A DNA stretch of 64,000 bases from Mycolicibacterium bacteremicum. GTDB lineage: Bacteria; Actinomycetota; Actinomycetes; Mycobacteriales; Mycobacteriaceae. How positions within the stretch are numbered: the stretch's first letter is position 1; each line of letters starts with the position of its first letter. Below are positions 1 to 8,986 of the stretch, piece after piece. Where the stretch lies: assembly GCF_943913955.1 (NCBI RefSeq), contig NZ_CALUAE010000026.1, positions 10,789-74,788 on the forward strand, read 5' to 3'. The position numbers were made by a program, and so were the translations under genes. The notes under the pieces are model-generated. The model was not told the DNA's origin and did not search any database. It saw only the letters and a list, made by a program, of their open reading frames with translations.

Positions 1-5
1 TCTAG

Positions 6-1049
6 ATGAAGTTCAAATCCCTTGTGGCCGTTGCCGCTGCCAGCGTTCTGGCACTGGCCGGCTGCGCCGTGGACAACTCCGGGTCCGGCGGCGAGGGCGG
101 CGGCGACAAGCCCACGCTGCGTATCGGCTACCAGACCTTCCCCAGCGGTGACCTGATCGTCAAGAACAACAGGTGGCTGGAAGAGGCGCTGCCCGACTTC
201 AACATCAAGTGGATCAAGTTCGACTCCGGCGCCGACGTCAACACCGCCTTCATCGCCAAGGAACTCGACTTCGGCGCCCTGGGCTCCAGCCCGGTGGCCC
301 GCGGCCTGTCCGAGCCGCTGAACATCCCCTACAAGGTCGCCTTCGTGCTGGATGTGGCCGGCGACAACGAGGCGCTGATCGTGCGCAACGAGGCCGGTGT
401 GAACACCATCGGCGAGCTGCGCGGCAAGCGGATCGCCACCCCGTTCGCATCCACCGCGCACTACAGCCTGCTGGCCGCCCTGTCGCAGAACGGCTTGTCG
501 CCCAGCGATGTTCAGCTGATCGACCTGCAGCCCCAAGCCATCCTGGCGGCCTGGGACCGCGGTGACATCGACGCCGCCTACACCTGGCTGCCGACCCTCG
601 ATCAGCTGCGCAAGACCGGCAAGGATCTGATCACCAGCCGGCAGCTGGCCTCCGACGGCAAGCCCACCCTCGATCTGGGCGTGGTCGCCGATGAGTTCGC
701 CGAGGCGCATCCGGAGGTCGTCGACACCTGGCGCGAGCAGGAAGCCCGCGCGCTGGACACGATCAAAGACGATCCGGCCGCTGCCGCCAAGGCGATCGCC
801 GCCGAGATCGGCCTGCCCGAGAACGACGTGGCCGGTCAGCTCAAGCAGGGTGTGTACTTGACCCCGGCCGAGGTCGCCTCCGCCGAGTGGTTGGGATCCG
901 AAGGGGCCCCGGGCAACATCGCCACCAACCTGCAGAGCGCCTCGCAGTTCCTGGCCGACCAGAAGCAGATCCCGGCCGCCGCCGACCTGAAGACGTTCCA
1001 GGACGCCATCTATGTGAAGGGGCTTCCCGGTGCCATCGCGGGAAGCTGA
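6..1049 (+). CDS. ABC transporter substrate-binding lipoprotein (taurine/sulfonate/nitrate SsuA-TauA type)
   Basis: The 347-residue protein begins with a lipoprotein signal peptide ending in LALAGC (lipidated Cys at residue 20), followed by a Gly-rich linker and a type II periplasmic-binding fold. IGYQTFPSGDL, the AFIAKELDFGALGSSP segment and the AYTWLP stretch are typical of the aliphatic sulfonate/taurine/nitrate binding family. It should sit on the outer face of the membrane and deliver a small solute to the importer. The next gene overlaps it by 20 nt and encodes the ATPase. No permease lies between or after them, so it is probably upstream of the window. The ATG at position 6 is very close to the window edge, but the signal peptide shows it is the real start. 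The exact substrate cannot be told. Confidence 0.9.
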   Translation: MKFKSLVAVAAASVLALAGCAVDNSGSGGEGGGDKPTLRIGYQTFPSGDLIVKNNRWLEEALPDFNIKWIKFDSGADVNTAFIAKELDFGALGSSPVARGLSEPLNIPYKVAFVLDVAGDNEALIVRNEAGVNTIGELRGKRIATPFASTAHYSLLAALSQNGLSPSDVQLIDLQPQAILAAWDRGDIDAAYTWLPTLDQLRKTGKDLITSRQLASDGKPTLDLGVVADEFAEAHPEVVDTWREQEARALDTIKDDPAAAAKAIAAEIGLPENDVAGQLKQGVYLTPAEVASAEWLGSEGAPGNIATNLQSASQFLADQKQIPAAADLKTFQDAIYVKGLPGAIAGS

Positions 1050-1830
1050 GCTCAACGCCGATCCCAAGGGTGGTCTGCGGATCGCGAATGTGGCGCACCG
1101 CTACGGCAGCGGCGCCAACGAGGTGACGGCGCTGGGCCCGGTGGACCTCGACGTCGAGCCGGGCGCGTTCCTGGTGCTGGTCGGGGCGTCGGGCTGCGGT
1201 AAGAGCACCCTGCTGCGGCTGATCGCCGGGTTCGAATCACCCAGCGAGGGTCAGGTCCACGTCGGCGGCTCGGCGCCCACGCCGGGGGTGACCTCCGGGG
1301 TGGTGTTCCAGCAGCCGCGGCTGTTCCCGTGGCGCACGGTGGGCGGGAACGTCGACCTGGCACTGAAGTACGCCAAGGTGCCGCGCGAGCGGCGCGCCGA
1401 GCGTCGTGACCAGCTGCTGGAGCGGGTCGGGCTGGAAGGCACCGGCGACCGCAAGATCTGGGAGATCAGCGGCGGGCAGCAGCAGCGGGTGGCGATCGCG
1501 CGGGCGCTGGCCGCCGAGACGCCGCTGTTCCTGTTGGATGAGCCGTTCGCCGCGCTGGACGCGCTGACCCGTGAGCGCCTGCAGGACGATGTCCGTCAGG
1601 TCAGCGCGGAGTCGGGACGTACGACGGTGTTCGTCACGCACAGTGCCGACGAGGCCGCGTTCCTCGGGTCGCGGATCGTGGTGCTGACGCGCCGGCCCGG
1701 CAAGATCGCCCTCGACCTGCCCTCGGAGCTGCCGCGCACCGGGGTGGAGGCCGACGAGCTGCGCCGCTCACCGGAGTTCCTCAAGCTCAAGAACGAGGTC
1801 GGTGAGGCGGTCAAGGCCGCCGCGGCCTGA
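1030..1830 (+). CDS. ABC transporter ATP-binding protein (SsuB/TauB type)
   Basis: This 266-residue ATPase powers import of the solute captured by the upstream lipoprotein. It shows Walker A (GASGCGKST), Q-loop (VVFQQPRLFPW), ABC signature (SGGQQQRVAIARAL), Walker B (LFLLDEP) and the H-loop (VFVTHSADEA), in the order and spacing of the SsuB/TauB/NrtD family. The GTG start overlaps the end of the substrate-binding gene, implying translational coupling. A strong hairpin at 1911-1945 ends the unit. The C-terminal RRPGKI segment is typical of this family. The substrate (sulfonate, taurine, nitrate or similar) is undetermined. Confidence 0.92.
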   Translation: MPSREAELNADPKGGLRIANVAHRYGSGANEVTALGPVDLDVEPGAFLVLVGASGCGKSTLLRLIAGFESPSEGQVHVGGSAPTPGVTSGVVFQQPRLFPWRTVGGNVDLALKYAKVPRERRAERRDQLLERVGLEGTGDRKIWEISGGQQQRVAIARALAAETPLFLLDEPFAALDALTRERLQDDVRQVSAESGRTTVFVTHSADEAAFLGSRIVVLTRRPGKIALDLPSELPRTGVEADELRRSPEFLKLKNEVGEAVKAAAA

Positions 1831-1910
1831 TCGTCGGCGTGCGAGTGACCGCAGACGGTCCGCTACGGCGGCGTGTCGATGTACAGACATGGCCGCTCGC
1901 GGCAAAGGAA

Positions 1911-1945
1911 AAGGCACCCGCCGCAGGATGCGCGGCGGGTGCCTT
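1911..1945. terminator. Strong hairpin between convergent genes, probable bidirectional terminator
   Basis: A perfect 14-bp inverted repeat (arms 1911-1924 and 1932-1945, 7-nt loop) is followed by TTT on the plus strand and flanked by a run of A on the other side, which gives T on the minus strand. It lies between the ABC ATPase gene and the convergent 36-residue ORF, so it can stop transcription from both sides. Confidence 0.8.
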
Positions 1946-1962
1946 TCTCGTGGACGGGTGGA

Positions 1963-2073
1963 CTACACCGGCGGGTATGCCGGCGGCGGGTAGACCCCGC
2001 GCAGCCCCCAGGCCAGCCAGCTGAAGAAGAACTCACCCTCGTCGCTGATGTCGTAATCGGGATTAGGATCCAT
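1963..2073 (-). CDS. 36-residue small ORF, unrecognised
   Basis: On the minus strand an ATG at 2073 opens a 36-codon frame ending in TAG at 1963-1965. It is preceded by GGAGG five bases upstream, an ideal ribosome binding site, and followed 18 bp later by the strong hairpin at 1911-1945. The peptide starts MDPNPDYDIS, has an acidic N-terminal third, an aromatic core (EFFFSWLAWGLRG) and a Pro/Tyr tail (VYPPPAYPPV). There is no Cys, so no obvious disulfide or lanthionine chemistry. It is divergent from the TetR gene at 2214. I do not recognise a family. It could be a membrane-interacting microprotein, a regulatory peptide or a peptide precursor; none of these is shown. Its signals make it likely to be translated. 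Confidence 0.6.
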   Translation of the reverse strand: MDPNPDYDISDEGEFFFSWLAWGLRGVYPPPAYPPV

Positions 2074-2162
2074 AGTCGCCTCCGCAGCAAGCCCAGTTTG
2101 GCTGAAGTCTAATCCCAGTAGCCGATCCCGGGACAGCTAAACCACCCCATTGCCTAGACTGG

Positions 2163-2178
2163 CCAACCAGTTGATTGG
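2163..2178. promoter_or_regulatory. Imperfect palindrome upstream of tetR, candidate operator
   Basis: CCAACCAGTTGATTGG is a near-palindrome (12 of 16 positions symmetric) of the kind bound by TetR/AcrR dimers. It lies about 35 bp upstream of the TetR start and in the gap shared with the divergent small ORF, so autoregulation of the TetR-SDR pair is plausible. Confidence 0.45.
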
Positions 2179-2213
2179 TACCGGCCCGTCCGGTCTGCAG
2201 ATAGTGAGTAGTC

Positions 2214-2867
2214 ATGTCCACCGAATCCGCATCCACCGGGGTGTCCAACGGGTCCTCGCGCCGCGACGAGTTGCTGGCCGTCGCCGCCAAGCTGTTCGCC
2301 GCCCGCGGGTATCACGGCACCCGGATGGATGACGTGGCCGACGCCGTCGGCCTCAACAAGGCGACCGTCTACCACTATTACGCCAGCAAGTCGCTGATCC
2401 TCTGGGACATCTACAAGCGCACCGCCGACTTCACCGTCGACGCGCTGCACGACGACCCGACGGCCTCGGCCCGCGAGACCATCTACCACTTCACCCGGCG
2501 CCTGCTCACCGGTATCGCCAACGACCTGGAGGCCGCCGCGGTCTACTTCCAGGAGGGCCCCTACATCTCGGAGTGGTTCACCGAGGAGCAGGTCAGCTAC
2601 ATCCGAAAGGCCGAGGCCACCGTCTACGAACACGTCCGCGACGTCATCGACCGCGGCATCGCCAGCGGCGAGTTCTACGACTGCGACTCCCATGTGCTGG
2701 CGCTGGGCTATATCGGGATGACGCTGGGCGCCTACCGCTGGCTGCGCCCGCACGGCCGCCGCACCGCCCAGGAGATCGCCTCGGAGTTCAGCACTGCGCT
2801 GCTGCGCGGCCTGATCCGCGATGAGGCCATCCGCAATACCGAGCCGCTGGGCGGAGCGCAGAAATGA
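2214..2867 (+). CDS. TetR/AcrR family transcriptional regulator
   Basis: A 217-residue regulator with an N-terminal TetR helix-turn-helix at about residues 12-60 (ELLAVAAKLFAARGYHGT followed by DVADAVGLNKATVYHYYASK), and an all-helical ligand-binding C-terminal region. The C-terminal pattern (FQEGPYISEWFTEEQ; GYIGMTLGAYRWLRPHG) loosely resembles lipid/acyl-CoA responsive TetR proteins such as KstR2, but I cannot assign it. Its stop overlaps the ATG of the downstream SDR gene (ATGA), so the two are co-translated. It probably represses its own operon through the palindrome at 2163-2178. Confidence 0.88.
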   Translation: MSTESASTGVSNGSSRRDELLAVAAKLFAARGYHGTRMDDVADAVGLNKATVYHYYASKSLILWDIYKRTADFTVDALHDDPTASARETIYHFTRRLLTGIANDLEAAAVYFQEGPYISEWFTEEQVSYIRKAEATVYEHVRDVIDRGIASGEFYDCDSHVLALGYIGMTLGAYRWLRPHGRRTAQEIASEFSTALLRGLIRDEAIRNTEPLGGAQK

Positions 2868-3640
2868 CCGACCTGTTCCGTCTCGACGGCAAGGTCGCCA
2901 TCGTCACCGGCGGTGGCCGGGGGATCGGCGTGATGATCGCGCGCGGCCTGCTGCAGGCCGGCGCCGCGAAGGTCTACCTGGCGGCGCGCAAGCAGCCCGA
3001 ACTCGAGGCGGCCGTCGCCGAACTGTCCCCGCTGGGCGCGGTCGAGGGCATCTCGGCGGACCTGGGCACCGCCGAGGGCGTACAGGCGCTCGTCGATGCC
3101 GTCGCGGCCAGGGAGGACGCCGTCCACGCGCTGTTCAACAACGCGGGCGCCAACTGGGGCGAACCGTTCGACACCTTCCCCGAGTCGGCGTTCGACCGGG
3201 TCTTCGACGTCAACGTCAAGGGCGTCTTCCTGCTGACCCGCGCCCTGGTGCCGCTGCTGACCGCCGCCGCAACCGACGACGACCCGGCCCGGGTGGTCAA
3301 CACCGGCAGTGTCGACGGCTTCCACGTCCCCGAACGCGGCCGCAACAACTTCTCCTACGCCGCCAGCAAGGCCGCGGTACACACGTTGACCCAGCATCTG
3401 GCCGGCGAGCTGGCACCGCGGATCCTGGTCAACGCGATCGCGCCGGGTCTGTTCCCGTCGAAGATGACCAAGGTGCTGATGACCGCCGGCGAGGAGGCCG
3501 TCGGTGCGGCGCTACCGCTGGGCCGGGTCGGGCAGCCCGACGACATGGCCGGTATCGCGGTGTTCCTGGCCAGCCGCGCCAGCAGCTACGTCACCGGCAC
3601 CGTGATCCCGGTGGACGGCGGCATCAGCACCATCCGCTGA
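2864..3640 (+). CDS. SDR family NAD(P)-dependent oxidoreductase
   Basis: The 258-residue protein is a classical short-chain dehydrogenase: nucleotide-binding TGGGRGIG at residues 15-22, NNAG at 92-95, catalytic Ser149, Tyr165 and Lys169 (YAASK), and the C-terminal VIPVDGG segment before the end. It probably oxidises or reduces a hydroxyl/keto group on a small or acyl substrate in the cytoplasm. It is coupled to the TetR gene by an ATGA overlap, so its expression is presumably ligand-controlled. The substrate is unknown. Confidence 0.9.
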   Translation: MTDLFRLDGKVAIVTGGGRGIGVMIARGLLQAGAAKVYLAARKQPELEAAVAELSPLGAVEGISADLGTAEGVQALVDAVAAREDAVHALFNNAGANWGEPFDTFPESAFDRVFDVNVKGVFLLTRALVPLLTAAATDDDPARVVNTGSVDGFHVPERGRNNFSYAASKAAVHTLTQHLAGELAPRILVNAIAPGLFPSKMTKVLMTAGEEAVGAALPLGRVGQPDDMAGIAVFLASRASSYVTGTVIPVDGGISTIR

Positions 3641-3685
3641 CGCGCCGAAGAAAATGTGTGAACTGCGTCGCACCTGGGTAACTGG

Positions 3686-4837
3686 GTGTACATGTGTTCA
3701 CTTGATCTCCGCGGGCTGACCAGATGGACCCAGAAACCCGCACGTGACATCGCGACGGCGTCGCCGGATGGCGACTCCAAGATCAACATCATCCGCGGGC
3801 TCGCCGCGCGGGCCACCACGCCGCTGCTGCCCGACGACTACCTCAAGCTGGTCAACCCGCTGTGGACGGCGCGCGAACTGCGCGGTGAGATAGTCAAAGT
3901 CCGCAGGGAGACAGAGGATTCCGCCACCGTCGTGATCAAACCCGGGTGGGGATTCGCGGCGGACTACCAACCCGGACAGTATGTCGGGATCGGCCTGCGC
4001 ATCGATGGCCGGTGGCACTGGCGCTCATACTCGCTGACCTCGGTCCCCGAGCGCGACGGCAAACTCATCTCCATCACCGTCAAGGCGACCCCCGAGGGCT
4101 TCCTGTCCACCCACCTGGTCAACGGCGTCGAACCGGGAACGATTGTTCGCTTGGCCGCTCCCAAGGGGGACTTCGCCCTACCCGATCCGCCGCCGGTCAA
4201 GATGCTGCTGGTCACCGCGGGTAGTGGCATCACCCCGGTGATGGCGATGTTGCGTTCCATCGCCCAACGCGGACAGACCAGCAATATCGTGCACATCCAT
4301 TCCGCACCGTCCCCGCAGGACGTCATCTTCCACGACGAACTGATCGAGATGCAGGACAGCCGGGCCGATTACCGGTTGCACCTGCAGATGACCGACCAGA
4401 TGGGGCACCTCGATTTCGACGAGCTCGACGAGATCGTGCCCGACTGGAAGGAGCGCCCCACCTGGGCGTGCGGCCCACCCGCCATGCTGGACACGATCGA
4501 GCAGGTGTTCACGGCCGCCGGGGTGCCCGAGAACCAACTGCACATGGAGCGTTTCGTGATCGCCCGCACCGACAAGGGCGGCGAGGGCGGCACCGTCACC
4601 TTCGCCATCTCGGATAAGACCGTCGAGGTCGACGGCGCCACCTCCCTGCTGGAGGCCGGTGAGAGCGTCGGCATCCAGATGCCCTTCGGCTGCCGCATGG
4701 GTATCTGCCAAACCTGTGTTCTGCCACTGGAATCCGGTCATGTCCGGGATTTCCGCTCCGGCACCGAGCACGGCGAGGGTGACCGTATTCAGACCTGCGT
4801 CTCGGCCGCGTCCGGCGACTGCACCATCAACGTCTAG
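3686..4837 (+). CDS. Ferredoxin-NADP reductase fused to a 2Fe-2S ferredoxin, electron donor to DesA3 (Rv3230c-like)
   Basis: This 383-residue oxidoreductase moves electrons from NAD(P)H to the adjacent membrane desaturase. An FAD-binding barrel ([32 protein letters not shown]) is followed by a nucleotide-binding domain ([27 protein letters not shown]) and a plant-type 2Fe-2S domain with Cys residues in [10 protein letters not shown] and a last one in RIQTC. The start is uncertain: GTG at 3686 and ATG at 3692 are both in frame and no good ribosome site is visible. desA3 follows after 10 bp, and the same pairing (Rv3230c-Rv3229c) forms an oleic-acid-producing system in M. tuberculosis. Confidence 0.9.
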   Translation: MYMCSLDLRGLTRWTQKPARDIATASPDGDSKINIIRGLAARATTPLLPDDYLKLVNPLWTARELRGEIVKVRRETEDSATVVIKPGWGFAADYQPGQYVGIGLRIDGRWHWRSYSLTSVPERDGKLISITVKATPEGFLSTHLVNGVEPGTIVRLAAPKGDFALPDPPPVKMLLVTAGSGITPVMAMLRSIAQRGQTSNIVHIHSAPSPQDVIFHDELIEMQDSRADYRLHLQMTDQMGHLDFDELDEIVPDWKERPTWACGPPAMLDTIEQVFTAAGVPENQLHMERFVIARTDKGGEGGTVTFAISDKTVEVDGATSLLEAGESVGIQMPFGCRMGICQTCVLPLESGHVRDFRSGTEHGEGDRIQTCVSAASGDCTINV

Positions 4838-4847
4838 GAGGAACCGC

Positions 4848-6086
4848 ATGGCCATCACCGATATCAAGGCATACGCCCACCTCACCCCCGCGGATGTCGA
4901 GGAACTCGAACGCGAACTCGACGCCATCCGCGCCGAGGTCGAGGAATCCCGCGGCGAACGCGATGCCCGCTACATCCGCCGCGCCATCCAACTGCAGCGT
5001 GCGCTGGCCGTCGGCGGGCGCATCGCACTGTTCAACAGCCGCAACAAGATCTGCTGGGCCGCCGGCACCACCATGCTGGGGGCGGCCAAGATCATCGAGA
5101 ACATGGAGCTCGGGCACAACATCATCCACGGCCAGTGGGACTGGATGAACGACCCGGAGATCCACTCGACCGAGTGGGAGTGGGACACCACCTCCCCGGC
5201 CGTGCACTGGAAGAAGTCGCACAACTACATCCACCACAAGTACACCAACGTCGTCGGGCTCGACGACGACATCGGCTACGGCATCATGCGGCTGACCCGC
5301 GACGAGCCGTGGGAACGTTGGATGATCGGCAACTCGCTGTACAACTTCCTGCTCGGAACGCTGTTCGAGTGGGGGGTCGCGCTGCACGGTGTGGAGACCA
5401 CCAAGTGGCGCAAGGGGGAGAAGTCGATGGAGGAGATCCGCAAGGATCTGCGCATCATCGGCAAGAAGGTCGCCAAGCAGGTCGGCAAGGACTACATCGT
5501 CTTCCCCGCGCTGTCCGGCCCCAACTGGAAGCACACGCTGGGCGCCAACGCGGTGGCCAACCTGATCCGCAACTACTGGGCCTATGTGGTGATCTTCTGC
5601 GGTCACTTCCCGGACGGGGCGGAGAAGTTCACCGTCGAGGAGTTCGAGCGGGAGACCCGCGGCGAATGGTATCTGCGACAGATGTTGGGATCGGCCAACT
5701 TTCGGGGCGGCCGGGTGATGGCCTTCATGAGTGGCAATCTCTGCTACCAGATCGAGCACCACCTCTTCCCGGATCTGCCGAGCAACCGGTACGCCGAGAT
5801 CGCCGTGAAGGTGCGGGCGCTCTGCGAGAAGTACGACCTGCCCTACACCACCGGCTCGTTGGCCCGCCAGTACAGCCAGTCGTGGTGGACGATCGCCAAG
5901 CTGGCCCTGCCGAACCGGTTCCTCAAGGCCACCGCCGACGACGCACCGGAGACCAACTCCGAGCTCAAGTTCCGGATCCGGGACGGGGTCCGCGAGTCCT
6001 TCGGCATCGACCCGGCCACCGGCCGGCGCCGGGGACTGCGGACCGCACTGCGCGAACTCCGGTCGGGGGAGGTGGCGGCCGCCTAG
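4848..6086 (+). CDS. desA3: Membrane fatty acyl-CoA delta-9 desaturase DesA3
   Basis: The 412-residue protein is a membrane di-iron desaturase that introduces a double bond in stearoyl-CoA to give oleoyl-CoA. The three histidine boxes are present: H90-H94 (GHNIIH), H125/H129/H130 (HNYIHHKYTN) and H304-H305 (QIEHHLFPDLP). The ATG at 4848 is chosen because AGGAGG lies just upstream (4836-4841), although the frame is open further upstream. It follows the reductase gene by 10 bp, so the electron donor and the desaturase are made together. Sequence and partner match the Rv3229c family. The C-terminal tail (ATADDAPETNSELKFRIRDG) is a typical extension of this group. Confidence 0.93.
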   Translation: MAITDIKAYAHLTPADVEELERELDAIRAEVEESRGERDARYIRRAIQLQRALAVGGRIALFNSRNKICWAAGTTMLGAAKIIENMELGHNIIHGQWDWMNDPEIHSTEWEWDTTSPAVHWKKSHNYIHHKYTNVVGLDDDIGYGIMRLTRDEPWERWMIGNSLYNFLLGTLFEWGVALHGVETTKWRKGEKSMEEIRKDLRIIGKKVAKQVGKDYIVFPALSGPNWKHTLGANAVANLIRNYWAYVVIFCGHFPDGAEKFTVEEFERETRGEWYLRQMLGSANFRGGRVMAFMSGNLCYQIEHHLFPDLPSNRYAEIAVKVRALCEKYDLPYTTGSLARQYSQSWWTIAKLALPNRFLKATADDAPETNSELKFRIRDGVRESFGIDPATGRRRGLRTALRELRSGEVAAA

Positions 6087-6106
6087 CTGGGGCTAGCCTG
6101 GCGTTC

Positions 6107-7804
6107 ATGAAGTCCACCATCCTGTCCCGTCGCGATCTGGATTTTCTGCTCTACGAATGGCTGCGGGTCGAGGAACTGACCGCCGTGCCGCGGTTCGCCG
6201 AGCACTCCCGCGAGACGTTCGACGGCGTGCTGGACCTGTGCGAACAGCTGGCCGAGCGCTACTTCGCCCCGCACAACAAGCTCAGCGACGCCCAGGAGCC
6301 GACGTTCGACGGCACCGCGGTCACCGTCATCCCGGAGGTGAAGACGGCCATCGAGGCGTTCGCCAAGGCCGACCTCGTCGGGATGAGCTTCGACGCCGAG
6401 CTCGGTGGTGCGCAACTTCCGGTGACGGTCGCCCAGGCGGGCTTCGCCTGGATCTCGGCGGCCAACACCAGCACCTCCGGGTACCTGATGCTGACCATCG
6501 CCAACGCCAACCTGATCGCCGAGTTCGGCAGCCCGGAGCAGATCGAGACCTTCGTCAAACCCATGCTGGCGGGCCGTTTCACCGGTACGATGGCGCTCTC
6601 GGAGACCCAGGCCGGGTCCTCGCTGGCCGATATCACCACCCGCGCCGAACCCCAGGCCGACGGCAGCTACCGGGTCCACGGCACCAAGATGTGGATATCC
6701 GGCGCCGAGCACGAGATGACCGAGAACATCGTCAACCTGGTGCTGGCCAAGATCCCGGGCGGCCCGGCGGGCACGAAGGGCATCTCGCTGTTCATCGTGC
6801 CCAAGTTCACCCCCGACGGTGCCCGCAATGCGGTGGCGATCTCCGGTCTCAACCACAAGATGGGCCAGCGCGGCATCACCAACACCGTGCTCAACTTCGA
6901 CGGTGCCGTCGGCTACCTGGTGGGTGAACCACACCGCGGCCTGACCTACATGTTCCACATGATGAACGAGGCGCGCCTCGGGGTCGGGATGGGTGCGGTG
7001 GCGCTGGGCTACACCGGCTATCTGAAGTCCCTGGATTACGCCCGCGAACGCCCGCAGGGCCGCCTGGTGAAGGATCCGTCCACACCGCAGGTGCCGATCA
7101 TCGCCCATGCCGACGTCAAGCGAATGTTGTTGGCGCAGAAGGCGTATGTCGAGGGTGCGCTGGGATTGGCGCTGTACTGCGCGCGGCTGACCGACGTGGG
7201 TGACCATGCGCTGCTGGACATCCTGACCCCGGTCGCCAAGAGCTGGCCCTCGCAGTGGTGCCTGGAGGCCAACAGCCTGGCCATCCAGGTGCTCGGCGGC
7301 TACGGCTACACCCGCGAGTACGACGTCGAACAGCACTACCGGGACAACCGGCTCAACCCCATCCACGAGGGCACCCACGGGATCCAGAGCCTGGACCTGC
7401 TCGGTCGCAAGGTCACCCAGAACGGAGGGGCCAGCCTGGCGGCACTGTCCGAACGGATCGCCGAGACGGTGCGGGCGGCCGGTGCCGACCCGCTGGCCGG
7501 GCAGCTCGATGCCGCCTGGCAACGGATGGTCGAGGTGACCGCCGCGATGTTCGCCGGCGATGACCTGGCGGCGACGATGGCAAACAGTGCGATCTATCTG
7601 GAGGCGTTCGGCCACATCGTCATCGCGTGGATCTGGCTGGAGCAGTACCTGGCTGCCGCCGGCCGGGACGGGGACTTCTACGAGGGCAAGCGGCAGGCGG
7701 CCCGGTACTTCTTCCGGTACGAACTGCCCAGGACATACCCGCAAATGGACCTGCTGGCGAGCCTGGACCGCACCACCCTGGACATGCAGGACGACTGGTT
7801 CTGA
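6107..7804 (+). CDS. Acyl-CoA dehydrogenase (FadE family, long form)
   Basis: The 565-residue flavoprotein catalyses alpha,beta-dehydrogenation of an acyl-CoA. It shows the FAD/substrate motifs ALSETQAGSSLADITT and MWISGAEHEM, the QVLGGYGYTREYDVEQHYRD motif and the NPIHEGTHGIQSLDLLGRK segment near the active site. It also has the extra C-terminal helical domain of the roughly 570-600-residue acyl-CoA dehydrogenases (DmdC-like group). ATG 6107 gives the expected N terminus (MKSTILSRRDLDFLLYEW), although the frame is open far upstream. It starts 20 bp after desA3 and may be co-transcribed, linking desaturation and beta-oxidation. The specific acyl substrate is not known. Confidence 0.9.
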   Translation: MKSTILSRRDLDFLLYEWLRVEELTAVPRFAEHSRETFDGVLDLCEQLAERYFAPHNKLSDAQEPTFDGTAVTVIPEVKTAIEAFAKADLVGMSFDAELGGAQLPVTVAQAGFAWISAANTSTSGYLMLTIANANLIAEFGSPEQIETFVKPMLAGRFTGTMALSETQAGSSLADITTRAEPQADGSYRVHGTKMWISGAEHEMTENIVNLVLAKIPGGPAGTKGISLFIVPKFTPDGARNAVAISGLNHKMGQRGITNTVLNFDGAVGYLVGEPHRGLTYMFHMMNEARLGVGMGAVALGYTGYLKSLDYARERPQGRLVKDPSTPQVPIIAHADVKRMLLAQKAYVEGALGLALYCARLTDVGDHALLDILTPVAKSWPSQWCLEANSLAIQVLGGYGYTREYDVEQHYRDNRLNPIHEGTHGIQSLDLLGRKVTQNGGASLAALSERIAETVRAAGADPLAGQLDAAWQRMVEVTAAMFAGDDLAATMANSAIYLEAFGHIVIAWIWLEQYLAAAGRDGDFYEGKRQAARYFFRYELPRTYPQMDLLASLDRTTLDMQDDWF

Positions 7805-7898
7805 TTCCGCGCGTAAGTGTCGTGCCACAGCAACCGCTGGCGTAGTCTTTCTGACGTAACCGTCAAAAAGATCGCGGTGCGCACGAAAGAAGATCCCC

Positions 7899-8900
7899 AT
7901 GGCGAAGGCAGCCACCCGTTCCCTGATCGCGCTGGCGGCCACCGCTGCGTTCACCCTGACCGCGTGCGGCGACGCCCCGGCCGATGCCACCGGTCAGGCG
8001 AGCGGCGGCTGGCCGTCGGGCAACGTCGAGATGCTGGTCGGCTACGCCCCCGGCGGATCCAGTGACGTCATCAGCCGGGCCATCGCCAAGGGCCTGTCGA
8101 CCGATCTCGACGCGCCGTTCCGGATCACCAACCGGGAGGGCGGCAACGGTGCCGTCGCCGCCGCCGAACTCGCCGACGCACCCGCCGACGGTTCTGTCAT
8201 CGGCATCCAGAACGCCTCGCTCTACACGATCACCCCGCTGGCCGTTGCGCCTGACCAGGTCAGCCGGATCGACGACTTCGACGTCGTACACGGCATCTCC
8301 AGTGAGAACTACGTGCTGGTCACCAACCCCGTGTCCGGGCTGCGCGCTGTCGCCGACCTGGCGACGGCGAACCGCACCATCCGATACGGCACCACCGGTG
8401 TCGGAACCGGCGCACAGCTGTCGGGGGCACTGCTGATGAAGGCCGCCGGTGTGGTGTCGGAGGCAGTGCCATTCGCCAGTGGCGCACCGAATCTCGCGGC
8501 GGTCCTGGCCAATGAGGTCGACGTGGCGGTCATCCACGTCGGCGAGGCCATCGAGAACATCCAGTCCGGCAAGTTGACGCCGCTGGCGGTGTTCAGTCCG
8601 GAGCGGATCGGGTTCCTGCCCGAGGTCCCGACCGCCAAGGAACAGGGCCACGACATCGTCGTCACCCAGTACCGGTTCATGACCGTGCCCAAGGGGACGC
8701 CGGCCGAGGTGACCGGGCCGCTGATCGAGGGGCTGCGGGCCACCTTCGACACCCCGGCCTACCAACGGTTCAACGAGCAGAACAGCCTGCTGCCGATGGA
8801 GATCCCCGGTGACCAGGTCGTCGCCCAACTGGCCGCCGACAGCCGGCGATACGCCGAAATGGTCGCCCAGGGTGGCATCGACCTGCACAACATTGGGTAA
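7899..8900 (+). CDS. Tripartite tricarboxylate transporter TctC/Bug-family substrate-binding lipoprotein
   Basis: A 333-residue exported protein with a lipoprotein signal peptide (lipobox LTAC, Cys23) and the Bug/TctC binding fold, including the diagnostic VGYAPGGSSDVISRAIAKGL segment and the PTAKEQGHDI element. Family members bind carboxylates or other small solutes for TctAB import. No tctA or tctB gene is adjacent: the next gene is a phospholipase-D-like enzyme. It is therefore an orphan binding protein, which may act with a distant transporter or as a sensor. Confidence 0.87.
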   Translation: MAKAATRSLIALAATAAFTLTACGDAPADATGQASGGWPSGNVEMLVGYAPGGSSDVISRAIAKGLSTDLDAPFRITNREGGNGAVAAAELADAPADGSVIGIQNASLYTITPLAVAPDQVSRIDDFDVVHGISSENYVLVTNPVSGLRAVADLATANRTIRYGTTGVGTGAQLSGALLMKAAGVVSEAVPFASGAPNLAAVLANEVDVAVIHVGEAIENIQSGKLTPLAVFSPERIGFLPEVPTAKEQGHDIVVTQYRFMTVPKGTPAEVTGPLIEGLRATFDTPAYQRFNEQNSLLPMEIPGDQVVAQLAADSRRYAEMVAQGGIDLHNIG

Positions 8901-8986
8901 TCCCCCCATGTGTTTCGTGTCTCTTTTGCGTGTGTAGCGCCGCCGGCGAGCCGACTCACCAGGTGAGCGCAGGCAAGGAGATGACG

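Noticed and set aside
1839..2024. Plus-strand frames around the hairpin at 1911
   Set aside because: They run through the terminator stem and lack ribosome sites; the minus-strand 36-codon ORF has the convincing signals.
3641..3700. Inverted TGTGAAC...GTTCAC upstream of the ferredoxin reductase
   Set aside because: Arms are short, 35 bp apart and poorly matched beyond six bases, so no operator is claimed.
4659..4847. N-terminal extension of DesA3 upstream of 4848
   Set aside because: The extension lies inside the reductase gene. AGGAGG directly before 4848 and the family N terminus fix the start.
6083..7990. Long minus-strand frame opposite the acyl-CoA dehydrogenase
   Set aside because: Shadow frame; the plus-strand product carries all family motifs and the minus product has none.
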